Source: Seleniibacterium sp963678035 (lineage in GTDB: Bacteria > Desulfobacterota > Desulfuromonadia > Desulfuromonadales > Geopsychrobacteraceae). From it: DNA of 64,000 bases. The stretch lies in the NCBI GenBank assembly GCA_963678035.1, contig OY782666.1:496001-560000 (forward strand). Reading direction: 5' to 3'. Position numbers and translations under genes: made by a program. The notes under the pieces are model-generated. The model saw only the letters and a list, made by a program, of their open reading frames with translations, was not told the origin of the DNA and searched no databases. Shown here one piece after another: positions 42,901 through 51,045 of the stretch (position 1 is its first letter; each line of letters starts with the position of its first letter).

Positions 42901-43659
42901 ATCATTATATTCGTTAATCTCTTCGAGGTCTTCGTCCCATTTAGAGTCCCACCAATTTATAGCTCTTTGAAAAAGTGAACAATTACTATTTTCAAAGTCG
43001 TTTTCGGCATCGCTCAAATCAACACTGTGCATCCGTTTTTCGCGTAAGTCCACATCATCGAGCATCTGCTGAATCCGTGCTAAACTCCACTGAACTTCAG
43101 AGTAGGCAATCCACAGTTGTTGGGGGTCTTTGTTGACCTTGTAGGGGAGTAAAACACGAAAGGCTGGCTGGCATGTTGCTTCGCGATGCTCGGTTTCTTT
43201 TCTTAAAATCTGATTCTCATCTGTCCCCAGGTTTTCAATGAGATTGACATCTTGATAGCTGCCGGTTCCTAAACTTTTTAATTCACGCCACAGTTCCGTC
43301 GTATCAGAACCATCACGGTCTTTAAAAGTGCGAATGATGTATATCCACCCTTTTCCCGGATTGGTAGCCATGGCTGGGTTGCGATCGGGTGTTGCATAGC
43401 AACGAAACATTGCAGGGACAAGAATATTATCGAGAATTTTGTCTTCAAGCTCGTCTCGTTTGTAGGGGGTTGTGTATCCGGCCAGTATATTATAGGTGTT
43501 TACCTTTGATTGTGGATCGAGAATGCGCAGGTACAGCTTTTTCTTGCCATTCGCTTGACTGTAGAGATCGATTTTGCGATAGGCTTCCGATGACTGATTG
43601 GAACTGGTTGGGTCCGAAATAGGCTTCATCGTTTCAAATTCAATTTCCAAGTGCCCCAT
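39919..43659 (-). CDS. Large candidate T6SS effector with C-terminal membrane-inserting region
   Basis: A 1246-residue protein starting at ATG 43659, 1 bp after the PAAR-like gene. The N-terminal 250 residues contain GKGWIYIIRTF and ELWRELKSLG, reminiscent of the N-terminal domains of VasX/BTH_I2691-type T6SS effectors that load on the spike. The long middle is mainly helical. Around residues 920-1070 are hydrophobic segments, including LSATLAVAAPLAVVAVGILL, followed by ELWAENGPFG, a position and pattern seen in VasX-like pore formers. Codon use and GC differ from the structural genes. A pore-forming antibacterial role is inferred; no enzyme motif was found. Confidence 0.7.
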   Translation of the reverse strand: MGHLEIEFETMKPISDPTSSNQSSEAYRKIDLYSQANGKKKLYLRILDPQSKVNTYNILAGYTTPYKRDELEDKILDNILVPAMFRCYATPDRNPAMATNPGKGWIYIIRTFKDRDGSDTTELWRELKSLGTGSYQDVNLIENLGTDENQILRKETEHREATCQPAFRVLLPYKVNKDPQQLWIAYSEVQWSLARIQQMLDDVDLREKRMHSVDLSDAENDFENSNCSLFQRAINWWDSKWDEDLEEINEYNDVTGTALLYNAETAPDKISKQLPDNFKEKIPIIYLDDPVGIGRELSANYQKECGRMLKVVGKCQEAAETALKDDTDNPSRWFKSALLLNKHITKDIKNPAPAETILKARIDMQASFGEWMEYCRIKRPAGAIGHNDPRPEVQSYIKKADRLYKCYVAKKETHDKLIRQSDNYDTYVSSIKDIRKSLDDDRFEQVLAVNERTEIRQSMVQTKKFLLAYLEKELKSKTDTPLIHALDDHFSLPVDRDWDRFKRPTQTDGQPRDRTQIHWPNIKADAWRALGALTGWLSKTEYNFDEAFHSHLARWEDRRIDPAILLLRDLADPDRNLALHKRMFPAPGGSDSLTPQAQPADSPANFQVGQYAPQETRSETDQTKLENDRDEALALFLGNYEELSFTWDRKDSSYTEAFDRCYASLMRLVSDYTGITIKKVSCPASDYSDLRRSFKEHPEYFALARGSAILGVKTINESIDTLSPKYQAMLKDIAFEATFVTDNNIEKGNVSIKNTTAEVKEMRLVQNNKKFHNDGSKGRSLVEGTETKVDVHGNQVDMQVTGGAHADGTTHYTRAHIIIGENEMAKMRYIERLKPMERMHASGLGILAIFEVMNTRNAWRAMEKNPDPTQQAKLITDFVGNAFGLAAATKDATVAVSKSVFVEETANKLAGKRSLSLIGEGANIFGQISGWITVGMTFNSMMENIIQGDDAYISHAVILAGALWSMVPNGVFAGFLTSLGCGSLLSATLAVAAPLAVVAVGILLLTMVWKESSNIELWAENGPFGSDPFNGYKIGNPLPPARDLSQLHALDRYMEERTNHPLPYSDGTDMAGLFFARLALQNSAQDTHNNHRYAVWGQSPEEAYNALLDAMFRPYLSIISSQASNHSQIITTSVFVPKHLDKSKLFIQLTETTASGSTTTTYEEGLSPENIQDYRRPLSEWTKEGEHQYSFQLQRFKTVTISLKVRLSLYGDNHFVLPYEECYEGTTSADGSNNHWLAFTRECTCA

Positions 43660-43660
43660 A

Positions 43661-44209
43661 TTAGCAGTCCCCTTCATCATCACAGATACCATTCAGGTCA
43701 TTCTGCAGACTGACCTGACTTCCTGAGACTTTGACCGGGACAGCATAAAGGAGTTCACTCTCCTCCAACCCCTCAACCTCTGCAATATCGTTTGCCTCAG
43801 GTTTTTTCGCGCCGGGTTGTGCCAGTGGCATGGGCGGGGTGTTGCAATTGTTGCTGACCATCATGTCCCCCTGGCGGACCGCAGCGATTCCTTCGATGTA
43901 GACATTGCTGGAGGCGGTGATGAATTCGGCCTTTTCGGTGATGGTGTGACTTTTGATCCCTTTGCGGTTGCCGGGCTGGTCGCCGGTGCTTTTGGAAAAG
44001 ATCGAATCCTTGTGGCAGATGGGGTTGCCGTTGACAAAGACCGTGCTGGCGGTTTGGGCGGCGTCGGCGCTGCGGGCAATATTGGTGTAGGGGATGGGAA
44101 CGATCGGTTTGCCGACCTTGGTCAGACAGACATCAATAGTGGTGAGGGTTCCGTTGCTCCCTTTGTGAACGGCGGTGCGGCCGTTGATCAGGACATTTCC
44201 TGCTGCCAT
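43661..44209 (-). CDS. DUF4150 PAAR-like tip protein
   Basis: A 182-residue protein of the DUF4150/PAAR-like family that caps the VgrG spike and carries effectors. The domain covers about residues 4-130: VLINGRTAVHKGSNGTL, then TVFVNGNPICHKDSIFSKS and EGIAAVRQGDMMVSN. It lies between the ketosynthase-like gene and the candidate effector, which starts 1 bp after its stop. That spacing implies that it delivers this effector. Confidence 0.85.
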   Translation of the reverse strand: MAAGNVLINGRTAVHKGSNGTLTTIDVCLTKVGKPIVPIPYTNIARSADAAQTASTVFVNGNPICHKDSIFSKSTGDQPGNRKGIKSHTITEKAEFITASSNVYIEGIAAVRQGDMMVSNNCNTPPMPLAQPGAKKPEANDIAEVEGLEESELLYAVPVKVSGSQVSLQNDLNGICDDEGDC

Positions 44210-44238
44210 ATTATCAATTCTCCTTTATTTTCATTTGG

Positions 44239-45291
44239 TTAACCGCTGACTTGCTGCAGGCAGACGGCCCCGCGCCAGGGCTGGTCGATGATATCACAGA
44301 TCAGAACGGTGGTGACCGGTTCAACCCTGAACTCAAAACGCGCACAAGCCAGGGCCAAGGCCAGGGCCAGGTTGGCCGAACCGCAATCGCCGGTGCCGAG
44401 GTGAGGGTTGAGTTCTTCAATGGTGCATGGGCGCCGCCCCGTGTTCGGCCAGAGTTTGCGTTCGGTTTGATGCCATTCCAGGGTGCCGACCATGTCCGGA
44501 ACATACCCGGTAATGAGGCAGGTAATTTCCTCTAGTGCTATGCCTCCCTGGCTCAGACAGGTTGTGATGCTGCTGGCAAGAGCGCTGGTTGGCTTACTTG
44601 CGGCCAGCCCGTTGTTGGGTTCTTCCTGTTCAGCCAGCCCGGCGATCACAATTTGTCCGGCTGCAGGTTGCGATACTTTCTCAATCATCAGGTAGGCGGC
44701 TCCTTCGCCCAGCAGGCAGCGATCCGGATTGAGGTCGCTGCAGCAATTGTATTGCTGCAGGGCTTCAAGTACGGCGTTGCTGTCGATGCGGCAATCTGTG
44801 CTCCCAAAGATCAGCCGCTGCCAGGGGCCGTGCCGGAATTCCCCCAGGCTGTGTTCCAGCAAGCTGGTGTTGCTTGTACTGGCAGCCTGTTGCCGCAAGG
44901 TTGCACTGTGACTTTGTGGCAGACTGGCACTTAGGCTTGCGATAAAAAAATCAAAGTTTCGCAAGGCAGCGCGGCTCGGCAGTTGGTTGACGATCAGAGT
45001 ATCGGACAGGTCCGTCGGCAATGGCGGTAATTGCTCCAGTGCGCCCTGGCAAAGCAGTTGCAATCGCAATTCCGGCGGCAGCTCTGGTGGCAGTTCCGGG
45101 CTGGCTGCACAATAGGGTGTTTCGGTCACCTGTTCCGGTGTGCTGATCTTTAGGCCGGGAACCTTTTCACGGCAACTGAGCCGTGTCGCAATGCCTCCGA
45201 AAAGTGCGGCTGGATGATCGCCATAGGCCGTATTAACGGCAACGGCGCTGATCACCAGCGCTTGTTGACTGTGCTGAGCGGCAGGTTTCAT
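44239..45291 (-). CDS. Ketosynthase/thiolase-fold protein of the T6SS cluster, active-site Cys apparently absent
   Basis: A 350-residue protein starting MKPAAQHSQQALVISAVAVN, with a beta-ketoacyl-synthase-like fold: GEGAAYLMIEK and the C-terminal GTGDCGSANLALALALA. Where ketosynthases have the nucleophile motif ACSSS, this reads AASTSNTS, so it is probably not a condensing enzyme. Proteins like this recur in T6SS gene sets with DUF2169 and DUF4150, probably as effector-loading accessories. The start overlaps the DUF2169 stop as ATGA. Confidence 0.7.
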   Translation of the reverse strand: MKPAAQHSQQALVISAVAVNTAYGDHPAALFGGIATRLSCREKVPGLKISTPEQVTETPYCAASPELPPELPPELRLQLLCQGALEQLPPLPTDLSDTLIVNQLPSRAALRNFDFFIASLSASLPQSHSATLRQQAASTSNTSLLEHSLGEFRHGPWQRLIFGSTDCRIDSNAVLEALQQYNCCSDLNPDRCLLGEGAAYLMIEKVSQPAAGQIVIAGLAEQEEPNNGLAASKPTSALASSITTCLSQGGIALEEITCLITGYVPDMVGTLEWHQTERKLWPNTGRRPCTIEELNPHLGTGDCGSANLALALALACARFEFRVEPVTTVLICDIIDQPWRGAVCLQQVSG

Positions 45292-46355
45292 GGTTTTTGC
45301 TCCACACTTGAAGACTCTGCCGGAGCTTGATTGAGCGGCAGGGGATGTCCATCCCTCAGGGTCAGCCAACCCACAGGATCAGGATCGGGGTCGGTGATGA
45401 TGGAGCCACGGAACACCAGGGCCATGGTCTGTTGGTCACTGTCGATGATCAGGGTGTCACAGCATAGCTCAATTTGCTCCTTGGCATTGGCCAGGTTCAG
45501 AGTTGCCAGGGGCTGCTGTTCGGGGATCTCAAGGAGTAGTTCCCGTGGTGCGGCAGCGACCAGGCTGGTTAATTTGAGGGTCATTGCCCCTGCAAAAGGG
45601 GTCGCCATGCGCTGGTCCATCGGTGCGCAATTGTAAAGGTCTGCCGGCTGTTCGCCGCCAAAAGGGCAGGTGCCGCTGGCGATGGCCTCACTGTCAATCG
45701 CTACGTTCAGGTTGCAGCGCGGCGCCCAATGGGCGGGCAGGGGGCCGAATCCTGCAGGGCGTACCCGGCTGGCGGGGCTGGCGATAAACTGTGGCCCCTG
45801 TTCAAGTTGGGGCAGGAGCACCGCTTTGCTGCGCAGTCCGCGCAGGCTGTAGCCGCAACCCGCCGGGTTAGCTTGATAGCTTTCATCTGGATGCTGAGGA
45901 TCCTGTCCGCCGTAAGCATTTTCATAGATCAGTTCAACCGGTTCCGTCAGCGTTTGCGGATGACCGGGGAGCACAGTGAAAAGCTTGCGTTCCCATTGCC
46001 GTGGACCGAATACCAGCAGGTCTTTTGACCAGTAGCGGTTATTGTCATAGCGCAGCCCAACCTCAACCTGAACGCTGCCCGGAGAGGCGTTGCCCGGTTG
46101 GGCACTGCCATACAGATAGAGTTCCGCCCCCTGTTTGAAGGGGACGGTTTCCGTAACCTGGGTCAGGCTGCTGGCCTCCGGGTTGTCGCGATATTCATCG
46201 CTTTCGATCAACGGCTGCGGACAAGGGCTTAGCTGACCATGCTGGTCAAACCGATAGCCGATTTTTACGACCAGGGTCTGCTGGCGTTGCCTCTGTCGAC
46301 TCCAGCCCGGATACAGTCCGGCGCTCCAGGGGGTTTGGTTGTCAAGCTGGATCAT
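45288..46355 (-). CDS. DUF2169 T6SS accessory protein
   Basis: A 355-residue DUF2169 protein. Family-type stretches include LVVKIGYRFDQ, AYGGQDPQHPDESYQANPAGCGY and FGPLPAHWAPR. DUF2169 proteins act as adaptors in loading PAAR-linked effectors. It overlaps both neighbours by 4 bp, so it is co-translated with the TIGR02270 and ketosynthase-like proteins. Confidence 0.88.
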   Translation of the reverse strand: MIQLDNQTPWSAGLYPGWSRQRQRQQTLVVKIGYRFDQHGQLSPCPQPLIESDEYRDNPEASSLTQVTETVPFKQGAELYLYGSAQPGNASPGSVQVEVGLRYDNNRYWSKDLLVFGPRQWERKLFTVLPGHPQTLTEPVELIYENAYGGQDPQHPDESYQANPAGCGYSLRGLRSKAVLLPQLEQGPQFIASPASRVRPAGFGPLPAHWAPRCNLNVAIDSEAIASGTCPFGGEQPADLYNCAPMDQRMATPFAGAMTLKLTSLVAAAPRELLLEIPEQQPLATLNLANAKEQIELCCDTLIIDSDQQTMALVFRGSIITDPDPDPVGWLTLRDGHPLPLNQAPAESSSVEQKP

Positions 46356-47533
46356 TGGCCGCTCCCTTGCTTGGCAAGAAGGACTTGGCGTTGCCGCAGG
46401 GGAACCCGTTCCGTTGCCGTGACCGGTTCTTTTTGCATATAGGCCAACAGGTCAAGGAGGTTAAGGCTGTAACGTCCCGCCCATTGACCGGCCAGGGATT
46501 TCATTCGTTCAACGCTGAGTGGCCCGCCGAATAGGAGGCGCTGTTCGCTTGCCATATTGTCTCGCTGTTGTTGCCACCAATCCTGAGCCCTAAGTGATGT
46601 CGACTGGTGCTGTTTATCGACAATTTGCAGGCGGGGTTCGATGTGTAGATATTTACCACTAACCCAGAGCCACGCTGCTTGAAAATCGGCTTCAACTGCG
46701 GGGGACGGAGTTAATTCGGCCAGGGTGTCGATTGCTTCTCTGGTGCCATGCAGAGCCAGCAGCTCCGCAGCCGCGGCTGGGTACTTTTTGGCGTATTGGC
46801 GGATGACTCCGGGCAATTCCGGGGTGGCGATAAGAGCACCAATACGGAGCAGGCGATACAGGGACTTTGCGTCCGTCTCGGTTTCAATACCACGCCAGAG
46901 TGGCTCGTAAAGTTGTCCGGTGCCGCGTAGTAACGATCCCCAGAGGGCCGTGGCCAGCAGCTTACCCGGAATCTGCCGAGCGCCAGCACTGTTCAGATCA
47001 CGAAAGTAGGGGATAAATAGTTCGTGACCGATGTCTCTGCGGCTGGCCCCATAACGCAGGGCTGCTGTTTGCAGATCGATATTTTGCCCGCGCAGTTCCG
47101 CTGCCGAGGTTAACCCGGCAGGGATCTGGTCACGGCGATGCCGCCACAGGTCAAAAAGCAGTGGGCGCAGTTCTGCCTGGTGCTGATAAAGATCGACCAG
47201 AACTGCAGTTGCTAACAATTGCGGCTGCCAGCATAGGGCATCGCAGACCGCCTGTTGCTGCGGACCCGCCTGGCAAAGGGTTTTGACCAGCCACTCCTGC
47301 TTATTCTTCTCTTCGCGGCGTTCTCCCAGTGCTTGCAGAAAAACCTGACTCGCGTCCTGATTGTCAGGCCATTGTTCGCAGCAATGGGATAGAACCTGCA
47401 GGTGCCGCCAGATATCCCCTTCAACGGTCAGCAGCAGTTTTGCCTCGATCAGTGGCTGCTCAAGGTAGAGGGTGCGTTGATTGTACAGTGCGGCAGCTGT
47501 CGTCTGATGAATGTTCAGCTTATGGGTCGCCAT
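46352..47533 (-). CDS. TIGR02270 family T6SS accessory protein
   Basis: A 393-residue, helical, HEAT-like protein without membrane segments, resembling the TIGR02270 family found in T6SS clusters. Recognisable regions are LNIHQTTAAALYNQR, AALRYGASRRDIGHELF and AKLLATALWGSLLRG-like helices. Exact role unknown. It is 4 bp after DUF6484 and overlaps DUF2169 by 4 bp. Confidence 0.75.
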   Translation of the reverse strand: MATHKLNIHQTTAAALYNQRTLYLEQPLIEAKLLLTVEGDIWRHLQVLSHCCEQWPDNQDASQVFLQALGERREEKNKQEWLVKTLCQAGPQQQAVCDALCWQPQLLATAVLVDLYQHQAELRPLLFDLWRHRRDQIPAGLTSAAELRGQNIDLQTAALRYGASRRDIGHELFIPYFRDLNSAGARQIPGKLLATALWGSLLRGTGQLYEPLWRGIETETDAKSLYRLLRIGALIATPELPGVIRQYAKKYPAAAAELLALHGTREAIDTLAELTPSPAVEADFQAAWLWVSGKYLHIEPRLQIVDKQHQSTSLRAQDWWQQQRDNMASEQRLLFGGPLSVERMKSLAGQWAGRYSLNLLDLLAYMQKEPVTATERVPLRQRQVLLAKQGSGQ

Positions 47534-47537
47534 GGTG

Positions 47538-47963
47538 TCAGTTCAATGCAATGGTTGCGCCTTGCAGCTTCAGCGGGCCATTGGCAATCTGCAGGATATT
47601 TTTGCCGTTGATGACAATCCGGCCGTCGGCGTGAATTTCAATACGACTCTGCCCGGCTCTCAGGCTGAGGCTTTGGTCAGCTTCTAGAGAGAGGTTGCCA
47701 TCCTGCTGTTGCTGGCGCGGCAACGGATATTCGTTATTTTGGCGTAGCCGGCCGATGATGATCATGCCGAGCTCTGTCGGCGTGACCAGCACCTGGTCGC
47801 CGACTTGCAAGTGTTCGACCTGGCTGAGGTGACCCGCCACCCGGTGTTCGACTCCCGTTATGCTGACATTGATCGCCAAGCCGGCTTGTGCCTTAGTCAC
47901 CAGAGCCAGCTGGGCCTGGCTGTCAGCCAGGTTGCAATGCAAGGGGATTGGATTGCCATTCAT
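47538..47963 (-). CDS. DUF6484 T6SS accessory protein
   Basis: A 141-residue mostly beta protein. The segment VGDQVLVTPTELGMIIIGRL is the DUF6484 core, and the C terminus SRIEIHADGRIVINGKNILQIANGPLKLQGATIALN has the repeated beta pattern of VgrG-type needle ends. It probably binds the spike or contributes to it. It is followed closely by the TIGR02270 gene. Confidence 0.75.
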   Translation of the reverse strand: MNGNPIPLHCNLADSQAQLALVTKAQAGLAINVSITGVEHRVAGHLSQVEHLQVGDQVLVTPTELGMIIIGRLRQNNEYPLPRQQQQDGNLSLEADQSLSLRAGQSRIEIHADGRIVINGKNILQIANGPLKLQGATIALN

Positions 47964-48091
47964 GGTGTTGACCTTTCCTTCTCATTTTTTAAAAAATAGC
48001 CTCAAAATGCTCATTTACTGGATGTAAACTGTGCTTCTTCGGCAATTTTTGCCTTGTACTTGCTGCCTCGAAAACGTTTTTCAACGCCCTG

Positions 48092-48478
48092 CTATGACCC
48101 CAAGGGATCGATACTGCGTTTAAAATGCTCACGAAGAACCTCGGGCAGTTTGTCCATGTAGTTTTCGACCAGGCAAATTCTGGTCGGATTTGCAGCCAAT
48201 AAACAGATGGCATCCCTGGTGTGCAGCATGGCGCAGAGGAACCTGCGCTCAAAGGCGGGAATCATCTCTTCATTGCCGGTCTTTTTCCTGCCGAGAGCCT
48301 GCAGGATCGGCTGCGTGAAATTGCGTGTGAAGGTTTCATCGCAGCCGATCTCGTCTGGATCAAATAGCACCAGCTGCTCAAGATAGGGTTGCAGCTCTTT
48401 GACCAGCAGCTTGACGGTTGTCTCAATCAGCCGGTTCTCATGAACAAAATAGTTGATATTTTTCATTTGTGCGTTCAT
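48092..48478 (-). CDS. Small T6SS-locus protein, paralogue A
   Basis: A 128-residue soluble protein, unrecognised. It shares a pattern with the gene upstream: CDETFTRNFTQP, MIPAFERRFLCAMLHTRDAIC and MDKLPEVLREHFK. An AGGGGGA ribosome site precedes ATG 48478. No signal peptide. A spike- or effector-related role is inferred from position between vgrG and DUF6484. Confidence 0.75.
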   Translation of the reverse strand: MNAQMKNINYFVHENRLIETTVKLLVKELQPYLEQLVLFDPDEIGCDETFTRNFTQPILQALGRKKTGNEEMIPAFERRFLCAMLHTRDAICLLAANPTRICLVENYMDKLPEVLREHFKRSIDPLGS

Positions 48479-48515
48479 TTGATCATCCCCCTGATAGAGG
48501 CAGCGGCTTTGAACC

Positions 48516-48887
48516 TCAAGCGGTTTTTTTGAAACCTTCCTGAAGAACCTGCGGCAGGCGATTCATGGCTTCTGTCGCCAGGGAAACCTTGCCTTGCTCC
48601 TGATCGATCACGCAGAGTTCATTGCGGCAATGCAGCATGGCCGAGCTGAAACGGTCCTCAAACCCGGGGATCATTTTGGTGACCCCGTAAGTTGAGGCGG
48701 CCAGGGCGATCTGGGCCGGCTTGGTAAATTTTTGGGTAAAAGTTTCATCGCAGGAGATTTCACTGGCATCGAAATTTTTCAGTTTTTCAAGCTGGGTTTT
48801 CAATTCCGGGCAGAGCTTGTCGATCGCTTTTTCTGCCATGCCGTTTTCCATTGTTTTGCCTGCGATGTTTTTGAGTTTGTTGAACAT
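48516..48887 (-). CDS. Small T6SS-locus protein, paralogue B
   Basis: A 123-residue protein paralogous to its downstream neighbour: CDETFTQKFTKP, MIPGFEDRFSSAMLHCRNELC and MNRLPQVLQEGFK line up. A conserved CDETFT...MIP.F..RF..AML.CRN core with cysteines and acidic residues defines an unrecognised family. It starts with an amphipathic helix (MFNKLKNIAGKTM). Directly downstream of vgrG. Confidence 0.75.
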   Translation of the reverse strand: MFNKLKNIAGKTMENGMAEKAIDKLCPELKTQLEKLKNFDASEISCDETFTQKFTKPAQIALAASTYGVTKMIPGFEDRFSSAMLHCRNELCVIDQEQGKVSLATEAMNRLPQVLQEGFKKTA

Positions 48888-48937
48888 GTTGTTTAATCCT
48901 TTGTCTTTGTTTGCTGGTGTTGTGTTTGCGACTCCCT

Positions 48938-48958
48938 CGTGCTGAACCCTTCAGCACG
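48938..48958 (-). terminator. Stem-loop after vgrG
   Basis: Perfect 9-bp stem CGTGCTGAA/TTCAGCACG with a 3-nt loop, in the gap between vgrG and the small paralogues. No T-run, so it is probably a stability or attenuating hairpin within the operon. Confidence 0.45.
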
Positions 48959-48966
48959 GCGGGCGG

Positions 48967-51033
48967 TCAGTTGCCTCCGATGGAGGAGCCTTTCAAATTG
49001 ATACTGGTGCCGTAGATTGAGACCTGCGGGGCTTTGAACGTGAGTTCACCGCTGGTGGAGATCTGAATGGTTCCGCTCCCCTGCTTGATGGTGATCGGGC
49101 CGCCGCCGTTGCCCAGGATGCTGATATCCTTAGCCGCTTTCATACTGAGTTGGCCGCTGTCGACATTGACGGTCAGGTCTTTGTTGCGGATTTCCATGGA
49201 CATGTTGCGTTCGACATCGACGATCAAATCCTGCGCGGTGGTCATGGTGAGATCTTCGTTCTCAGCATCGAACTGAATATTCTGTTTGGCCTTGAACTGA
49301 ATGTCGGTGGCGGCCTGCAGGCTGATGTCTTTGTTGCGGGTCATCAATTGCTGAGCGTTTTCAACGGTGACAATATGATCCTTGCCAACTTGCACATTCT
49401 GGCTGTCGCCCGATTCGATCAACATGGTTTTGGCCGCGCTGATCTCCATTTTCCCTTCTATGGTGGCCAGCCGGATCTTATGGGCATCTTTGCTGGCATC
49501 AAGGGTAAGAATGTTCTTTTGCTCGGCGGTGAACAGGTCGATTTTTTCCTGATCGATACGATCATCCAGGCACAGTTCATTGCCGCTGGCGGTGCGGATG
49601 ATGTTTTGGGTCCGGTTGTCCGAAGTTACAACGCTGGTGGTATTGGCATTCGGCAGAGCGCCCAGGATCAGCGGCCGGTTAAGATCCCCGTTGACGCAGG
49701 TCATGGCCACTTCGGTGCCACCGTGGAGGGGGAAGTGCATACCGTATTCATTGCCGGCATAGGGCTGCATCATCCGTACCGGATGGCTGGCCTGTGCCGG
49801 GGCGGCAGCGCCACGGTCGAAATCGGTGCGGACATGGTAGCGCCCTTGTGCGTCAAGATAGGCATATTCGGTTCCCTTGCTTTCCACCCGGGCACTGAAC
49901 AGGCCGAGCACTTGCGGGGCGGTCGGGATTTTGGCCCGGTACGGGGTGGTCGCCTTGATCAAGGTTAACCGATTACGGTACGTCGGACCCTTGGCCTCGC
50001 CGCTGAACGCCAGCCCGGCAGACTGGTCGGCCTGGTGGGACATGGAGACCACCAGGTACTGGCCGTTGAGATCCGGGTTGGGATGGCTGTTGATGGTCAG
50101 CAGGTAGCCGGGGCGAACCCCCCGGCAGTCCGTTTCGGCAACCACGGTTTCCCGGCTGGCATCAAGGGCCTGCAGCCTGAGTTCAGCGATTTTTTCGCCT
50201 TCGTCAAGGGTGTGGAAATGGTCTCCGTAGCGAGCTTCTTCACCATAGCTGTAGCTTTGAGATGAAGTTTTGGTCACTTCCAGCAAAGTGTCCGGGGTCT
50301 GATAGTTATAATCACTGACCCTGACCTGGGCAGGGAGCAGGCGCGCTTCGGGGGAGATTTGGTAAACCGTCTCCTCCTGGCGGGCGGTTCCGCTTTGCGG
50401 ATGATAGTCGAGAAAACTGACCCCGGGCAGCTCCGGTCTGGCCGTGCTGTCGTCGCAGAACAGGATTCGGGTCACTTTCTGATCGCTGGTAAAGGTAAAG
50501 AAGATCCCGGCTCTGGCCAACAATCTGCTGACAAAGTCATAGTCGCTTTCGTTGTACTGGACGATGAATTCGTGGGGCGGATAATCGTCGCTCAGTTCCA
50601 GCGTGAAATGATCGGCACTGATCCCGGCAGTCAACAGCACATCGCTGACAATCTGTGGAGTGCTCTGATTGATGAACACGCGGTTATTGATATTCTGCTT
50701 GAGAGGGTAAAGGGGAGAACGCACCGCCGCCCGATAGCTCATCTCGTTTTGCGTCGTATCGTTGCGATAGAATTCAGCGACAATGCCATGTAGATAGATG
50801 TCGTTGCGTCCCCAGTGGATAATCAGACTGGCGGCATTGCCGATGACCGTCACTGGCAGCAGTTCGGCGTTGGCGACCAGGTCGATTTCAAACAAAAAGT
50901 CGCTGGACAGACCATGGTGATTACCGCGAAAACCGGCAACGGTGAAACACTCGTTGGGTACGCTTCTGATTTGCAGGGCGTAGTGACTGCCGGCAGCGGA
51001 ATAATCCAGGGCGGTATTGGGATATTGCGACAT
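48967..51033 (-). CDS. vgrG: T6SS spike protein VgrG/TssI
   Basis: The 688-residue needle protein that trimerises below the PAAR tip. gp27-like part (about 1-360) with FEIDLVANAELLPVTVIG-type start and FVSRLLARAGIFFTF; gp5-like OB domain around RYHVRTDFDRG and GMHFPLHGGTEVAMTCVNGD; then a long beta-helical tail of short repeats ending in SIYGTSINLKGSSIGG. No C-terminal toxin domain is fused, so cargo must come through the downstream adaptor genes. Confidence 0.95.
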   Translation of the reverse strand: MSQYPNTALDYSAAGSHYALQIRSVPNECFTVAGFRGNHHGLSSDFLFEIDLVANAELLPVTVIGNAASLIIHWGRNDIYLHGIVAEFYRNDTTQNEMSYRAAVRSPLYPLKQNINNRVFINQSTPQIVSDVLLTAGISADHFTLELSDDYPPHEFIVQYNESDYDFVSRLLARAGIFFTFTSDQKVTRILFCDDSTARPELPGVSFLDYHPQSGTARQEETVYQISPEARLLPAQVRVSDYNYQTPDTLLEVTKTSSQSYSYGEEARYGDHFHTLDEGEKIAELRLQALDASRETVVAETDCRGVRPGYLLTINSHPNPDLNGQYLVVSMSHQADQSAGLAFSGEAKGPTYRNRLTLIKATTPYRAKIPTAPQVLGLFSARVESKGTEYAYLDAQGRYHVRTDFDRGAAAPAQASHPVRMMQPYAGNEYGMHFPLHGGTEVAMTCVNGDLNRPLILGALPNANTTSVVTSDNRTQNIIRTASGNELCLDDRIDQEKIDLFTAEQKNILTLDASKDAHKIRLATIEGKMEISAAKTMLIESGDSQNVQVGKDHIVTVENAQQLMTRNKDISLQAATDIQFKAKQNIQFDAENEDLTMTTAQDLIVDVERNMSMEIRNKDLTVNVDSGQLSMKAAKDISILGNGGGPITIKQGSGTIQISTSGELTFKAPQVSIYGTSINLKGSSIGGN

Positions 51034-51045
51034 GAGAATCTCCTG

